NCBI GenBank assembly: GCA_045645485.1
Contig: JAZRIX010000025.1
Coordinates: 1-8,281 of the forward strand
DNA from: SIG440 sp045645485
Lineage (GTDB): Bacteria; Bacillota; Clostridia; Monoglobales; Monoglobaceae
DNA: 8,281 nt
Direction of reading: 5' to 3'
The notes beneath the pieces are model-generated. The model saw only the letters and a list, made by a program, of their open reading frames with translations, was not told the DNA's origin and searched no databases. The translations under genes and the position numbers were made by a program. Below are positions 1 through 7,172 of this stretch, one piece after another (within the stretch, counting starts at the first letter, position 1; every line of letters starts with the position of its first letter).

Positions 1-161
1 TCCAAACCACCTATTGCAGAGTATACGATTTCTTCGGCATCAAGAATTTGTCTAGCTAAAACATTTATCTCTTTCCTTCCCCAAAAAACAAGAAATCCAC
101 CTTTAATAAAACTTTTAATTTTCAAAATATTATTATTGTAATTTGGATTATTTTCAATCAT
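1..161 (-). CDS. Partial gene at window edge, possibly PH-domain (YokE/bPH-like) protein, N-terminus only
   Basis: An open frame runs off the left edge. I chose the ATG at 161 because AGAAAGGA (169-176) lies 7 bases upstream. An in-frame ATG at 203 would add 14 residues, but its only purine run (AAAGG) abuts the start, and a stop codon sits two codons before it. The visible 53 residues begin MIENNPNYNNN and end with a segment reading ILDAEEIVYSAIGGL. That segment resembles the start of small bacterial PH-like domains of the YokE/bPH group, where a 'pkiL..dEeily..sG' stretch opens the first strand. The resemblance is suggestive only, and most of the protein lies outside the window. It sits 66 bases after the HAD gene (24 from the longer start) with no terminator between, so it is probably the fourth gene of the same operon. 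Being a real gene is fairly likely; the family call is weak. Confidence 0.55.
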   Translation of the reverse strand, partial: MIENNPNYNNNILKIKSFIKGGFLVFWGRKEINVLARQILDAEEIVYSAIGGL

Positions 162-168
162 TTTTATT

Positions 169-176
169 TCCTTTCT
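169..176 (-). promoter_or_regulatory. Ribosome binding site deciding the start of the edge gene
   Basis: The minus strand reads AGAAAGGA, 7 bases before the ATG at 161. This is much better placed than the AAAGG that directly abuts the upstream in-frame ATG at 203, so it favours the shorter start. Confidence 0.5.
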
Positions 177-227
177 AAGTTGTTCATCGACAACATTCGA
201 CATCCTTTACATTGCGACATATAAGGT

Positions 228-914
228 TTAGATGCAAACCGTTTTCAGTAAAGCTCTGTCTCCCAAAAAGTCAACAAATTCATTAAGACTGTTGACAATC
301 TTCCAACAATGAGACAGGCAATAATAATCAGGTTCAATAAGGTCCACCGCCATAACCGGCAAAAAACCTCCGTTTACTGCCGCTTTTATTCCATTGAGAG
401 AATCTTCGACAACAATACACTCGGACTTTTCTATCCCCAGTTTTTCAGCCGCCAGTTCAAAAATATACGGGTCAGGCTTGCTCCTTGAACCAATTTCATC
501 ACCGTAAATACACGCTTGGAAAAGTTCTTTTTCATCAAGATTTTTCTTTCTAAACATCCCTTCCGCACGAATACGTGCAGAAGATGTTGCCAAGGCTGTT
601 TTATATCCGTTGTTCTTTGCAAAATTCAATAATTCCAATGCTCCGGGTTGTATATCAAAATCACCATTTTGTACTGACTGTTCAACACCGTTTATAATAT
701 AATTTCTGTATTCATCTGAATCCAGTTCAGGTATCAGTTTTTTTAATTCATCACGAATAACCATTTCGGTTTTACCGCAAATACTTTGTCTGTACCTTTC
801 ATCAAGATTCAGACCGTATTTTTTGTTTGCTTCCAAAAACATTTTTTTCCACAAAGATTCAGAATCAAAAATTACACCATCCATATCAAAAATAATTGCA
901 CGAACAGATTTCAT
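228..914 (-). CDS. HAD-superfamily hydrolase, beta-phosphoglucomutase-like (subfamily IA)
   Basis: This is a 228-residue cytosolic haloacid-dehalogenase-type enzyme, expected to remove or transfer a phosphate on a small metabolite with Mg2+. All four HAD motifs are visible: motif I DMDGVIFDS with nucleophile D10 and acid/base D12, motif II ATSS with T110/S111, motif III SKPDP with K146, and motif IV VVEDSLNGIKAA with E170/D171. Residues of roughly 17-85 form the alpha-helical C1 cap typical of the beta-phosphoglucomutase/phosphatase branch, and the length is normal for that branch. The family has many substrates (sugar phosphates, phosphoglycolate, nucleotides, riboflavin precursors), and the sequence does not choose between them. 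The start is supported by AAAAGGA (924-930), 9 bases upstream. The gene begins 40 bases after the TIR-STAND stop with no promoter or terminator that I can see between them, so it is probably co-transcribed. Family assignment is firm; substrate is unknown. Confidence 0.93.
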   Translation of the reverse strand: MKSVRAIIFDMDGVIFDSESLWKKMFLEANKKYGLNLDERYRQSICGKTEMVIRDELKKLIPELDSDEYRNYIINGVEQSVQNGDFDIQPGALELLNFAKNNGYKTALATSSARIRAEGMFRKKNLDEKELFQACIYGDEIGSRSKPDPYIFELAAEKLGIEKSECIVVEDSLNGIKAAVNGGFLPVMAVDLIEPDYYCLSHCWKIVNSLNEFVDFLGDRALLKTVCI

Positions 915-954
915 AAAAAATCATCCTTTTCTGTAAAACTATGTAGTTCCTATT

Positions 955-3723
955 TTACTCATTCCTTTTCTTTAATGAAAAACCTCTTATATTATTTTCA
1001 TATTCTTCTTTCTTTTCAAAAGCAAGCTTTTTATCGTTTTCATTGACACATACATCTGCAAGCAAATTAAACCACGAAAAAAGTATGTCATTATACCATT
1101 CATCTTTTTTCAATTGCTTTTCAAGCAAAAGAACATATTCAAACAAAAGTGCAAATTCTGAGTCCTTCATATTTCTCATCAGATATAGCCATGTATATAT
1201 TTTTTTCATGCACCGTCTTTCACACCTTAATTCAGGTATATTTTTTTCATTAACAGGACTTGAATACAGAATCTCTTTAATTACAGAGGTAACCTTATCA
1301 TCGCAATTACACATCATCGCCGCCAACAGTTTCTTTTCATCATCGTTCATATGTGCAAGTACAGAAACTATTTCACTGCATTTATCAATCTGTATACAAT
1401 TTAGGTCATTCATAAAATACCAATATACAAAATTATCGGTTATTCTGTGACGTGTTTCATCAAGAGTCATACGGCTTATCAGTTCATTATACACATATAT
1501 ACAATTATCACTTGATGGATTGCTTTTCAAAAAGCGGTCAAATATATAATTGCAACAAGAAAGCAATGTCCCTTCGCCTCCGGCCTGCAATGCAATATCA
1601 CACGCACTTATCAGGTCCGGAGCCGCTTTTATGGCCTGACGTATTTTTCTTAAATTTATTCTTTTAGTCAGACGCTTTTCTTTCTCTTTTTCCTTTTCAT
1701 CAAACAACTTTTGTAAGTTTTCAATATAATTTTCAGGAAACAATTCACTGTAATTTTCGAAAAGAAAATACAAAAAGTCCAGATAATATCCGCGTTTTTC
1801 AGAATTCCTGTATATAAGAGCCTTTCCCTCTAAATTTTTTATAATCAAATCTGCATATTCTTTTTTTACGTTCCCCTTGCTTACTGCATCAAAGCATCTT
1901 CTAAGCATTTTTTTCATAAGAGGCAAATTTTCATTAATGTTGTATGCACGAAGAAGCTTGCAAACAACAATAGCATCCGTATCAGAAAAAACATCTTTTT
2001 CATAAATTACTTCTTCTAAGGCGCGTTTAATTCTTTTTTTGTTTTCCGAAAGCTTGAACCCCGCAAAACTTAATGAGCCCTTTGCCAAAAGACGTACAGT
2101 AAAAAGATAGTTTTTCCGTACACTCAAGTTAAGCTGTGCAACAAAATCCGCAAGCAACGTACCTGGCATTAACGGAGTCTGTATAATATCTGCCATTCTT
2201 TTTGAAAACGTCTCAAAAACCTCAGGTGATGTCTCATAGGACGGTTTAAGGTCTTCTCTTACAAGCTCATCAACAAGAGGATGTAATTCAAAGTACGACT
2301 TTTGTGGAGTATCTCCCGGAATTTCTTTAATCCATCCACTTTCCGCAAGCTCATTAAAATCATTAAGATTCCCCCTTGAATTTTCAAAAGCAAATTCCTT
2401 ATAAATGCTTCGGGTTACCCTCATAAACTGAAGTAAGGAAAGATTGCACAGTGTCTTTTTCTTTCCCTCGCTCATACCGTTCATATTAAACAATACTCTT
2501 AAAATGCCTGGAACTGTACCCTTTTTATTGCCATCCTTATTATAGTGTACAATTTCTGAATCTTCAAAACTTTTCAGTCCTGCGTCAATTTTTTCACACA
2601 GTTCATCAATCGTCATTGCAGATTTTGTACACAGTGATGCAAGAATCGGCACAGCAAGGGTAAGCCTGCCTGTAAAATCAAGAATTTTACTTAGTTGTGA
2701 ATCAGCGATGTTCTCACCGTATTTTTCTTCAAATAACTCACGTAATTCACTGTCTGCAAGGTTCCCTACAGCCATAGTCTGTACTTTGAAGTCAAACTCC
2801 ATATCACTGAAAGAATTTCTTGTGGTGATAAGCTTTTTACATTCATAACGTGAAAACTCTTCTATATATTCATCAATATCTTCATCAAAAGAAAAATCAA
2901 AATTATCTATAACAAGAAGTACATTATCAGTAAGAAGTTTTTTCAGAGCATCTTCCTTTTCCTCAAAGCTATCACCCTCAATTCCGATAATACCAATTTT
3001 GCCAAGAGTAGTTTTTAAATCATTTTCATAACGGCAAAAAATACATCTGTACTCGCCCGTCATTTCCTCAGTAATCCGTCTGGCAAGCTCTGTTTTTCCT
3101 ATTCCGCCAATACCCGAAAGAAAAACTATGTCATTTTCTTCTATAAGGTTTATAGCATTATAAATTTCTTCTTTTCTGCCTTTAAAGGATTTTGTTGTTG
3201 ATATTCCTTTTAATTTCAGTGCAATATTTTGCGGTATTTCCGATTTGTTATATAATTGAGGTTCTATACCTATACCACGAAGATACTCAATGAGCTTTTC
3301 AACAATTTTGTCAAGCTCTTTTATGTCAATTATTTGTTGATGCCTGTCCCGAAGAAGTGCAAGCTTGTTTTGTTCTTCTTCGGTCAGACCTTCCAGCTCC
3401 AGATTATCAGGAAGTCTGAAATTGTCATAACAAACAGGTATTATTTGTTCCTGCTTTTTACAGTTCATACTGTAGACAATTTCATGGTAAAACCAGTCCA
3501 CACCATCTTCTTTCTTTTTGAGAGAATTCTCATTGAAATTTATTATAATAGCAGAAGAATTGTCAATGGCTTTTTCAATCTGAGCATCCCAATAACCTGA
3601 GCCAATCCGCTGATCCCAGAAAATTTTATAGTATTTTCCCAATTTTTGTACAAGTTCATTAATCAACGTCGTATTATTGTGACGGTAGCTTATAAATATA
3701 TCATATTTTTTATCAACGTTCAT
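955..3723 (-). CDS. TIR-domain STAND (NB-ARC-like) ATPase, candidate NLR-like immune sensor
   Basis: This is a 922-residue, three-part protein. Residues about 6-150 are a TIR domain: YDIFISYRH opens it, WDQRIGSGYW follows, and WFYHEIV places E81 where bacterial NAD-cleaving TIRs carry the catalytic glutamate. Residues about 178-490 are a STAND/NB-ARC-type nucleotide switch: an FKGRKEEI entry motif, P-loop GIGGIGKT (204-211), Walker B LLVIDNFD (269-276), sensor TTR (300-302), and a winged-helix-like HPLVDELVRED (481-491). Residues about 492-922 look helical, with a charged DEKEKEKEKR patch (675-684) but no repeat or domain I can name. In known TIR-STAND proteins the C-terminal region senses a ligand, oligomerisation follows, and TIR activity is switched on, often NAD+ depletion in phage defence. 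That role is inferred here. The start has GGAGG (3731-3735), 7 bases upstream. It follows the GNAT gene by 29 bases. No membrane segment is seen, so it is likely cytosolic. A signalling role other than defence remains possible. Confidence 0.9.
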   Translation of the reverse strand: MNVDKKYDIFISYRHNNTTLINELVQKLGKYYKIFWDQRIGSGYWDAQIEKAIDNSSAIIINFNENSLKKKEDGVDWFYHEIVYSMNCKKQEQIIPVCYDNFRLPDNLELEGLTEEEQNKLALLRDRHQQIIDIKELDKIVEKLIEYLRGIGIEPQLYNKSEIPQNIALKLKGISTTKSFKGRKEEIYNAINLIEENDIVFLSGIGGIGKTELARRITEEMTGEYRCIFCRYENDLKTTLGKIGIIGIEGDSFEEKEDALKKLLTDNVLLVIDNFDFSFDEDIDEYIEEFSRYECKKLITTRNSFSDMEFDFKVQTMAVGNLADSELRELFEEKYGENIADSQLSKILDFTGRLTLAVPILASLCTKSAMTIDELCEKIDAGLKSFEDSEIVHYNKDGNKKGTVPGILRVLFNMNGMSEGKKKTLCNLSLLQFMRVTRSIYKEFAFENSRGNLNDFNELAESGWIKEIPGDTPQKSYFELHPLVDELVREDLKPSYETSPEVFETFSKRMADIIQTPLMPGTLLADFVAQLNLSVRKNYLFTVRLLAKGSLSFAGFKLSENKKRIKRALEEVIYEKDVFSDTDAIVVCKLLRAYNINENLPLMKKMLRRCFDAVSKGNVKKEYADLIIKNLEGKALIYRNSEKRGYYLDFLYFLFENYSELFPENYIENLQKLFDEKEKEKEKRLTKRINLRKIRQAIKAAPDLISACDIALQAGGEGTLLSCCNYIFDRFLKSNPSSDNCIYVYNELISRMTLDETRHRITDNFVYWYFMNDLNCIQIDKCSEIVSVLAHMNDDEKKLLAAMMCNCDDKVTSVIKEILYSSPVNEKNIPELRCERRCMKKIYTWLYLMRNMKDSEFALLFEYVLLLEKQLKKDEWYNDILFSWFNLLADVCVNENDKKLAFEKKEEYENNIRGFSLKKRNE

Positions 3724-3730
3724 CAGTTTT

Positions 3731-3735
3731 CCTCC
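3731..3735 (-). promoter_or_regulatory. Strong Shine-Dalgarno for the TIR-STAND gene
   Basis: GGAGG lies 7 bases before the ATG at 3723, inside the 29-base gap after the GNAT stop codon. It fixes the start and shows that the gene is built for independent ribosome entry within the operon. Confidence 0.8.
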
Positions 3736-3752
3736 ATGACTTTCTGCTATGG

Positions 3753-4184
3753 CTACACAAAGCGTTCCATAGTAACATGAAGAACGCCCTCTTCCAAATA
3801 TTCATCCGAAACGGTAACAAATCCCATTTTTTTATAAAAATTTTCTGCCTGTTTTTGTGCGTGAACAGTTATTTTTTTTGCATCAAAGTGTTTTTTTATT
3901 TTTTCAATACTTTTTCTCATCAACTCACTTCCAAGACCTTTTCCGTGCTCAAGTGTCAGAACACGACCGACTGTTGCTGTATCTTGAGCAGAGCAAAAGG
4001 CTCTCATATATGCAACAGCTCTGTTGCCGTCAAAAAAGAAGCAATGAAGACTGCTTTTGTCTGTATCATCAAGGTCCTGACAAACAATATTTTGTTCCAG
4101 CAAAAAAATTTCTGCTCTTGATTTTAAAATTTCGTATAATTCATCTGCAGAAAGTTCTGAAAACGTTTTTACAACAAACTCCAT
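3753..4184 (-). CDS. elaA: ElaA-family GNAT N-acetyltransferase
   Basis: This is a 143-residue GNAT-fold protein, expected to transfer an acetyl group from acetyl-CoA to an amine; the physiological acceptor for ElaA proteins is not established. The family pattern is clear. The N-terminus has the FSELSADELYEILKSRAEIF helix followed by LEQNIVCQDLDDTD (29-42). Motif A is VGRVLTLEHGKGLGSELM (72-89). The C-terminus has AQKQAENFYKKMGF (109-122), then EYLEEGVLHVTM (128-139), which matches the usual 'e.y.EdGipH..M' ending. One departure is that the acetyl-CoA loop normally written Q/R-x-x-G-x-G/A has H80 in the first position. Length is slightly short but normal for the family. The start has AAAGGA (4194-4199), 9 bases upstream, just below a strong promoter. 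It is the first gene of the operon that includes the TIR-STAND protein. The symbol is family-level only. Confidence 0.88.
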   Translation of the reverse strand: MEFVVKTFSELSADELYEILKSRAEIFLLEQNIVCQDLDDTDKSSLHCFFFDGNRAVAYMRAFCSAQDTATVGRVLTLEHGKGLGSELMRKSIEKIKKHFDAKKITVHAQKQAENFYKKMGFVTVSDEYLEEGVLHVTMERFV

Positions 4185-4207
4185 ATTTACACATCCTTTA
4201 TGCTTTT

Positions 4208-4236
4208 ATTATACCAAACAATACCTACAAAATCAA
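4208..4236 (-). promoter_or_regulatory. SigmaA-type promoter for the GNAT/TIR-STAND/HAD operon
   Basis: The minus strand carries TTGATT (4231-4236), a 17-base spacer, and a perfect TATAAT (4208-4213). Transcription would begin near 4201, leaving only about 17 untranslated bases, almost filled by the ribosome binding site of the GNAT gene. No operator-like palindrome is evident, so expression may be constitutive. Confidence 0.8.
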
Positions 4237-4253
4237 CCCTAATACGACAACAT

Positions 4254-4275
4254 CCCCCCACATTGCTGTGAGAGG
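4254..4275 (-). other. GC-rich hairpin between the two operons, possible weak terminator
   Basis: On the minus strand CCTCTCACA can pair with TGTGGGGGG (two G-U pairs) around a GCAA tetraloop of the GNRA type. It sits after the last reading frame of the right-hand operon and just before the GNAT promoter, which is where a terminator would be expected. There is no T-tract directly after the stem, so it is not a convincing intrinsic terminator. It could be a Rho-dependent or 3'-stabilising structure. Confidence 0.35.
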
Positions 4276-4293
4276 ATACTAAATTCAGATTAA

Positions 4294-4457
4294 TTATTTT
4301 ATTTTCGAGAGAACAGTTTCTTCGTATTTCAGAACTTCAGCAATATAATTATTCTCAACACCTTCAAGTCGGAGATATTCGTTTCATACATCGTCAAACG
4401 GTGCAGTTTTACATTTTCCTGAAGTACCAGAAGTTCGGTCATTCTGTTTTCGGTCAT
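4294..4457 (-). pseudogene. Short frameshifted reading frame after the radical SAM gene, unknown protein
   Basis: From the ATG at 4457, five bases after the radical SAM stop, one frame reads MTENRMTELLVLQENVKLHR and then LTMYE. It continues only to a TGA at 4329-4331, with an unconvincing tail (LKVLRIIILLKF). In another frame, starting near 4385, the DNA reads NEYLRLEGVENNYIAEVLKY and then EETVLSKIK before a TAA at 4294-4296. Adding one base after the MYE codons would join the two into a protein of roughly 54 residues that is hydrophilic, helical and protein-like throughout. This suggests a one-base deletion, or a sequencing error. An in-frame ATG at 4478, overlapping the radical SAM gene, is an alternative start. 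None of the starts has a good ribosome binding site. I do not recognise the family. Confidence 0.45.
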
Positions 4458-4462
4458 GGTTA

Positions 4463-5737
4463 TTACATCAACAAGCATTCAAGAAAATCATAACCATCAT
4501 TGTTCACAACAACGACTTCAACTCCAAGTGCATCTTCAACATCAGAAACAGTTGTATTATCCAAAAAAACATTTTCCTCATGCTTCAACATAGAAACAGG
4601 AATCAAAAGATACTGCCCCAAGTCTTCACCCTTAAGCTGTTCAATAATATCACTGCCTACCACAAGACCGCTGACGGTAATTCTTTCACCAAAAAAATTG
4701 TTTTTTATTCTTTTTACTTTAATCTTATCAGAGCCAAGCTTTGAAACAAGGCACTGTATAAAGTCGTATGCAAGAAAGCCTGTGACTACAGTTTTTGGGG
4801 ATTTAACACAAATATCCTCACTCATTTCAACTGCATCGTCAAATTCCCACTGAAGTGACGCACAAAGTCCAACACCGTTTTCAATCTGCGGAAAACCATC
4901 ATACTCATGCTCCTTGGGAATAGGTTGTTTTGCCATTATATAAAATTCATCCGAAAGATAAACAAAATTTATGCCTCTTTCTTCCTTAATTTTCTTCTGC
5001 CAACGTGATACCTGACGAATTACCTCCCAAGAGCTTTCTTCGTCAAAGGGCACAAGCTCCGCAAGTCCCTGACGGTGATCAGAAAGTCCGACAGGAACAA
5101 TAGACAAGCTCTCTACCGAATCACCCAGTGAATAAATATCACTTATGGTGCGGTCAAGCTCCTCTGCATCATTATAACCGCGACATAAAACAATCTGGCA
5201 GTTTATCATCATACCGCTACCTGAAAAACGTTTCATTTGTTCCATTATTCTGCCCGCAAAACGGTTGTTGAGCATTTTGCACCGAAGTTCAGGGTTTGTT
5301 GTATGAACAGAGACATTGATTCTGGGAATTGCATACTCTATAATTCTGTCAAGGTCGGAATCCTTCATATTTGTCAATGTAACGTAATTTCCCTGAAGAA
5401 AGGAAAGTCTGTAGTCATCATCCTTAAAGTAACAGCTTTCGCGCATATTTTCAGGAAGCTGGTCAATAAAACAGAATATACATTTGTTGTGGCATGACCT
5501 TGGAGCATCAATAAGAAGAGTCTCAAATTCAATTCCCAATGGTTCAAAGTCTTCATTAACAACCTTAATCTTTCTGTTTTCAAGCTCTATTTCAAGCCTT
5601 TCGTTTGCAGAAAGAAACATATAATCAAGATAATCATTGACTTCTTTTCCGTTTATACGCACGATCACGTCATTGCTTTTTATCCCATATCTTTCGGCAA
5701 CAGAGTCCGCAAGAACACGACTGATTTTTGCTGACAT
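4463..5737 (-). CDS. PDZ-radical SAM-DUF512 protein of unknown function
   Basis: A 424-residue protein is read from the ATG at 5737. A longer frame begins with TTG at 5809, but it overlaps the ATPase gene by 56 bases. The ATG at 5737 has AAAGGAG (5749-5755) upstream and gives the usual N-terminus MSAKISRVLADSVAERYGIK. Residues 1 to about 60 form a PDZ-like domain (SNDVIVRINGKEVNDYLDY). A radical SAM core follows, with the 4Fe-4S motif CHNKCIFC: C82, C86 and C89, spaced CX3CX2C. Around it is FCFIDQLPENMR, then YFKDDDYRLSFLQGNYVTLT, which is characteristic of the DUF512 family. The C-terminal half carries the DUF512 region (GVGLCASLQWEF and onward). The family should cleave S-adenosylmethionine to make a 5'-deoxyadenosyl radical, but its substrate is unknown to me. 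It follows the ATPase stop by 16 bases, so it is very probably co-transcribed with the ABC transporter. Family firm, function open. Confidence 0.92.
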   Translation of the reverse strand: MSAKISRVLADSVAERYGIKSNDVIVRINGKEVNDYLDYMFLSANERLEIELENRKIKVVNEDFEPLGIEFETLLIDAPRSCHNKCIFCFIDQLPENMRESCYFKDDDYRLSFLQGNYVTLTNMKDSDLDRIIEYAIPRINVSVHTTNPELRCKMLNNRFAGRIMEQMKRFSGSGMMINCQIVLCRGYNDAEELDRTISDIYSLGDSVESLSIVPVGLSDHRQGLAELVPFDEESSWEVIRQVSRWQKKIKEERGINFVYLSDEFYIMAKQPIPKEHEYDGFPQIENGVGLCASLQWEFDDAVEMSEDICVKSPKTVVTGFLAYDFIQCLVSKLGSDKIKVKRIKNNFFGERITVSGLVVGSDIIEQLKGEDLGQYLLIPVSMLKHEENVFLDNTTVSDVEDALGVEVVVVNNDGYDFLECLLM

Positions 5738-5748
5738 ATTCAGAATAA

Positions 5749-5755
5749 CTCCTTT
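5749..5755 (-). promoter_or_regulatory. Ribosome binding site deciding the radical SAM start
   Basis: AAAGGAG lies 11 bases before the ATG at 5737 and overlaps the stop codon of the ATPase gene (5754-5756). It supports the ATG start over the longer TTG frame at 5809. Confidence 0.65.
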
Positions 5756-6488
5756 ATCTGGTAAAATGCTTAAGGAACATCCGGGTTCTTTCGTTTTTGG
5801 GGTTGTCAATTACATCATCAGGACAACCCTCTTCTACAATATAACCGTCCGCCATAAAAATGATTCTGTCAGAAACATTTTTGGCAAATTCAATTTCGTG
5901 AGTTACAATAACCATTGTCATTTTTTGATTTGCAAGGTCACGTATAACCTTGAGTATTTCACCGGTAAGTTCAGGGTCAAGAGCTGATGTTGGTTCATCA
6001 AAAAGAATTGCTCTTGGACGCATAGCCATTGCACGAGCAATAGCAACACGCTGTTGCTGTCCGCCCGAAAGCTGATACGGATATGAGTCGGTTTTGTCCG
6101 AAAGCCCTACCATTTCAAGCAGCTGTGCAGCGTGTGACTCTGCTTCTTCTTTTGTTTCCTTGTTCACAAGCATAGGTGCAAGAGTAATATTTTCAAGCAC
6201 AGACTTGTGCGGAAAAAGATTGAAATTCTGAAAAACCATACCAAGCTTTTGAAAGGCATTGCTTTTGATATATGTACCGTTTTGTACAACATCTTCACCG
6301 TCAATTGAAATAGACCCGCCGTTCACGGTTTCAAGGTGTATAAGCGAACGAAGAAATGTACTCTTCCCAGAACCTGAAGGTCCAATAATGGAAACAACCT
6401 CACCTTCATTAACTTCAAGACTTACATCCTTCAAAACTTCCAGTTTTCCAAAGTTCTTTTTAATATTCAAAGCACTTATAACAGACAT
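5754..6488 (-). CDS. Polar amino-acid ABC transporter ATP-binding protein (GlnQ/HisP type)
   Basis: This is a 244-residue ATPase that powers uptake by the permease encoded just upstream. All the expected elements are present: Walker A GPSGSGKST (36-44), Q-loop glutamine Q87 in VFQNFNLFPH, signature LSGGQQQR (140-147), Walker B ILFDEP (161-166), D-loop SALD (168-171) and H-loop H197. The FNLFPH sequence and the length are typical of the polar amino-acid transporter class. I chose the ATG at 6488: AAGGGGGTG (6495-6503) precedes it by 6 bases and the product starts MSVISALNIKKNFG like its homologues. An upstream extension of 49 residues in the same frame overlaps the permease gene and has no ABC character. 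The gene begins 13 bases after the permease stop. The exact amino acid carried cannot be read from this subunit. Confidence 0.95.
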   Translation of the reverse strand: MSVISALNIKKNFGKLEVLKDVSLEVNEGEVVSIIGPSGSGKSTFLRSLIHLETVNGGSISIDGEDVVQNGTYIKSNAFQKLGMVFQNFNLFPHKSVLENITLAPMLVNKETKEEAESHAAQLLEMVGLSDKTDSYPYQLSGGQQQRVAIARAMAMRPRAILFDEPTSALDPELTGEILKVIRDLANQKMTMVIVTHEIEFAKNVSDRIIFMADGYIVEEGCPDDVIDNPKNERTRMFLKHFTR

Positions 6489-6501
6489 CAACTGCACCCC
6501 C

Positions 6502-7149
6502 TTAACCTTTGTAATAATCAAGCTTTTTCTCAACATAGCCAAGCAGTAACGTAAGTATTCCGTTGAATGCAAGGAAATACAATGCAGTTGAGAACAAAGG
6601 CCAGATAAGACCCTGCTTTGAGAAACGCTCTGCAATCATCAGTATTTCCACAACACCGATAACACGTGCAAGAGCAGTATCCTTTACAAGAGTAATAATT
6701 TCATTTCCCATAGGGGGAACAATTCTCTTTATTACCTGAAACATAACAATCTTGAAAAACACCTGAGTTTTTGACATTGCAAGCACCTGTCCAGCCTCAT
6801 ACTGACCTTTTGGAATGCTTTCAATACCGCCTCTGTAAATCTCGGAAAAATATGCCGCATAGTTTATTGCAAAAGCAATAAATGCCGCAACAAGTCTGTC
6901 ACGCATAGGTATTCCCCACAAAAGACCGGGAGCGTAAAGAACAACAAAAAGCTGAAGCATCAACGGAGTACCTCTGATAATCCATACAAAGGTCTTCATC
7001 AGATATTTCAGCGGAGCAAATTTTGACATTGTTCCCAAAGTAATCAGCAACCCAAGTGGTATAGCCACCAACAAGGTCACTGCAAAAAGCACGCAGTTGA
7101 GACCAAAGCCTTCAAACAAAGATGAAACAATCGATAATACTTTATCCAT
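6502..7149 (-). CDS. Polar amino-acid ABC transporter permease (HisM/GlnP type)
   Basis: This is a 215-residue inner-membrane protein with about five hydrophobic segments, the first near residues 13-38 and the last near 183-206. The polar amino-acid permease signature RGTPLMLQLFVVLY (59-72) is clear. So is the cytoplasmic EAA loop that couples to the ATPase, QYEAGQVLAMSKTQVFFKIV (116-135). Length and topology are normal. Only one permease is present, so the channel is likely a homodimer. The ribosome binding site is poor (AGAGA at 7154-7158, 4 bases from the ATG). Together with the hairpin upstream, this would lower its yield relative to the binding protein. It lies 95 bases after the binding-protein stop. 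Confidence 0.94.
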   Translation of the reverse strand: MDKVLSIVSSLFEGFGLNCVLFAVTLLVAIPLGLLITLGTMSKFAPLKYLMKTFVWIIRGTPLMLQLFVVLYAPGLLWGIPMRDRLVAAFIAFAINYAAYFSEIYRGGIESIPKGQYEAGQVLAMSKTQVFFKIVMFQVIKRIVPPMGNEIITLVKDTALARVIGVVEILMIAERFSKQGLIWPLFSTALYFLAFNGILTLLLGYVEKKLDYYKG

Positions 7150-7172
7150 AAAATCTCTAAATCTACTTTCTT

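Noticed and set aside
786..1667. Plus-strand open frames opposite the HAD and TIR-STAND genes
   Set aside because: They are rich in Phe, Ser, Tyr and Leu, as expected of antisense readings of AT-rich genes, and show no recognisable domain.
955..4184. Toxin-antitoxin pair of GNAT and TIR-STAND genes
   Set aside because: The GNAT matches the ElaA family rather than the toxin-type GNATs, and there is no small antitoxin gene beside it.
4254..4275. Intrinsic terminator for the transporter/radical SAM operon
   Set aside because: The stem forms, but no run of T follows it on the transcribed strand. It is kept only as a hairpin of uncertain role.
3777..4282. Two overlapping plus-strand open frames opposite the GNAT gene
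   Set aside because: The compositions are biased (Phe/Cys- or Gln-rich) and both oppose a well-supported ElaA-family gene.
5374..5583. 69-residue minus-strand frame inside the radical SAM gene
   Set aside because: It lies wholly within a well-conserved coding region in another frame and has no convincing start signal.
5738..5809. Longer N-terminus of the radical SAM gene from TTG at 5809
   Set aside because: It overlaps the ATPase gene by 56 bases, and the extra 24 residues do not resemble the family. An ATG with a good ribosome binding site exists at 5737.
6489..6635. 49-residue N-terminal extension of the ABC ATPase
   Set aside because: It lies over the end of the permease gene in another frame and has no ABC features. 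A strong ribosome binding site precedes the ATG at 6488.
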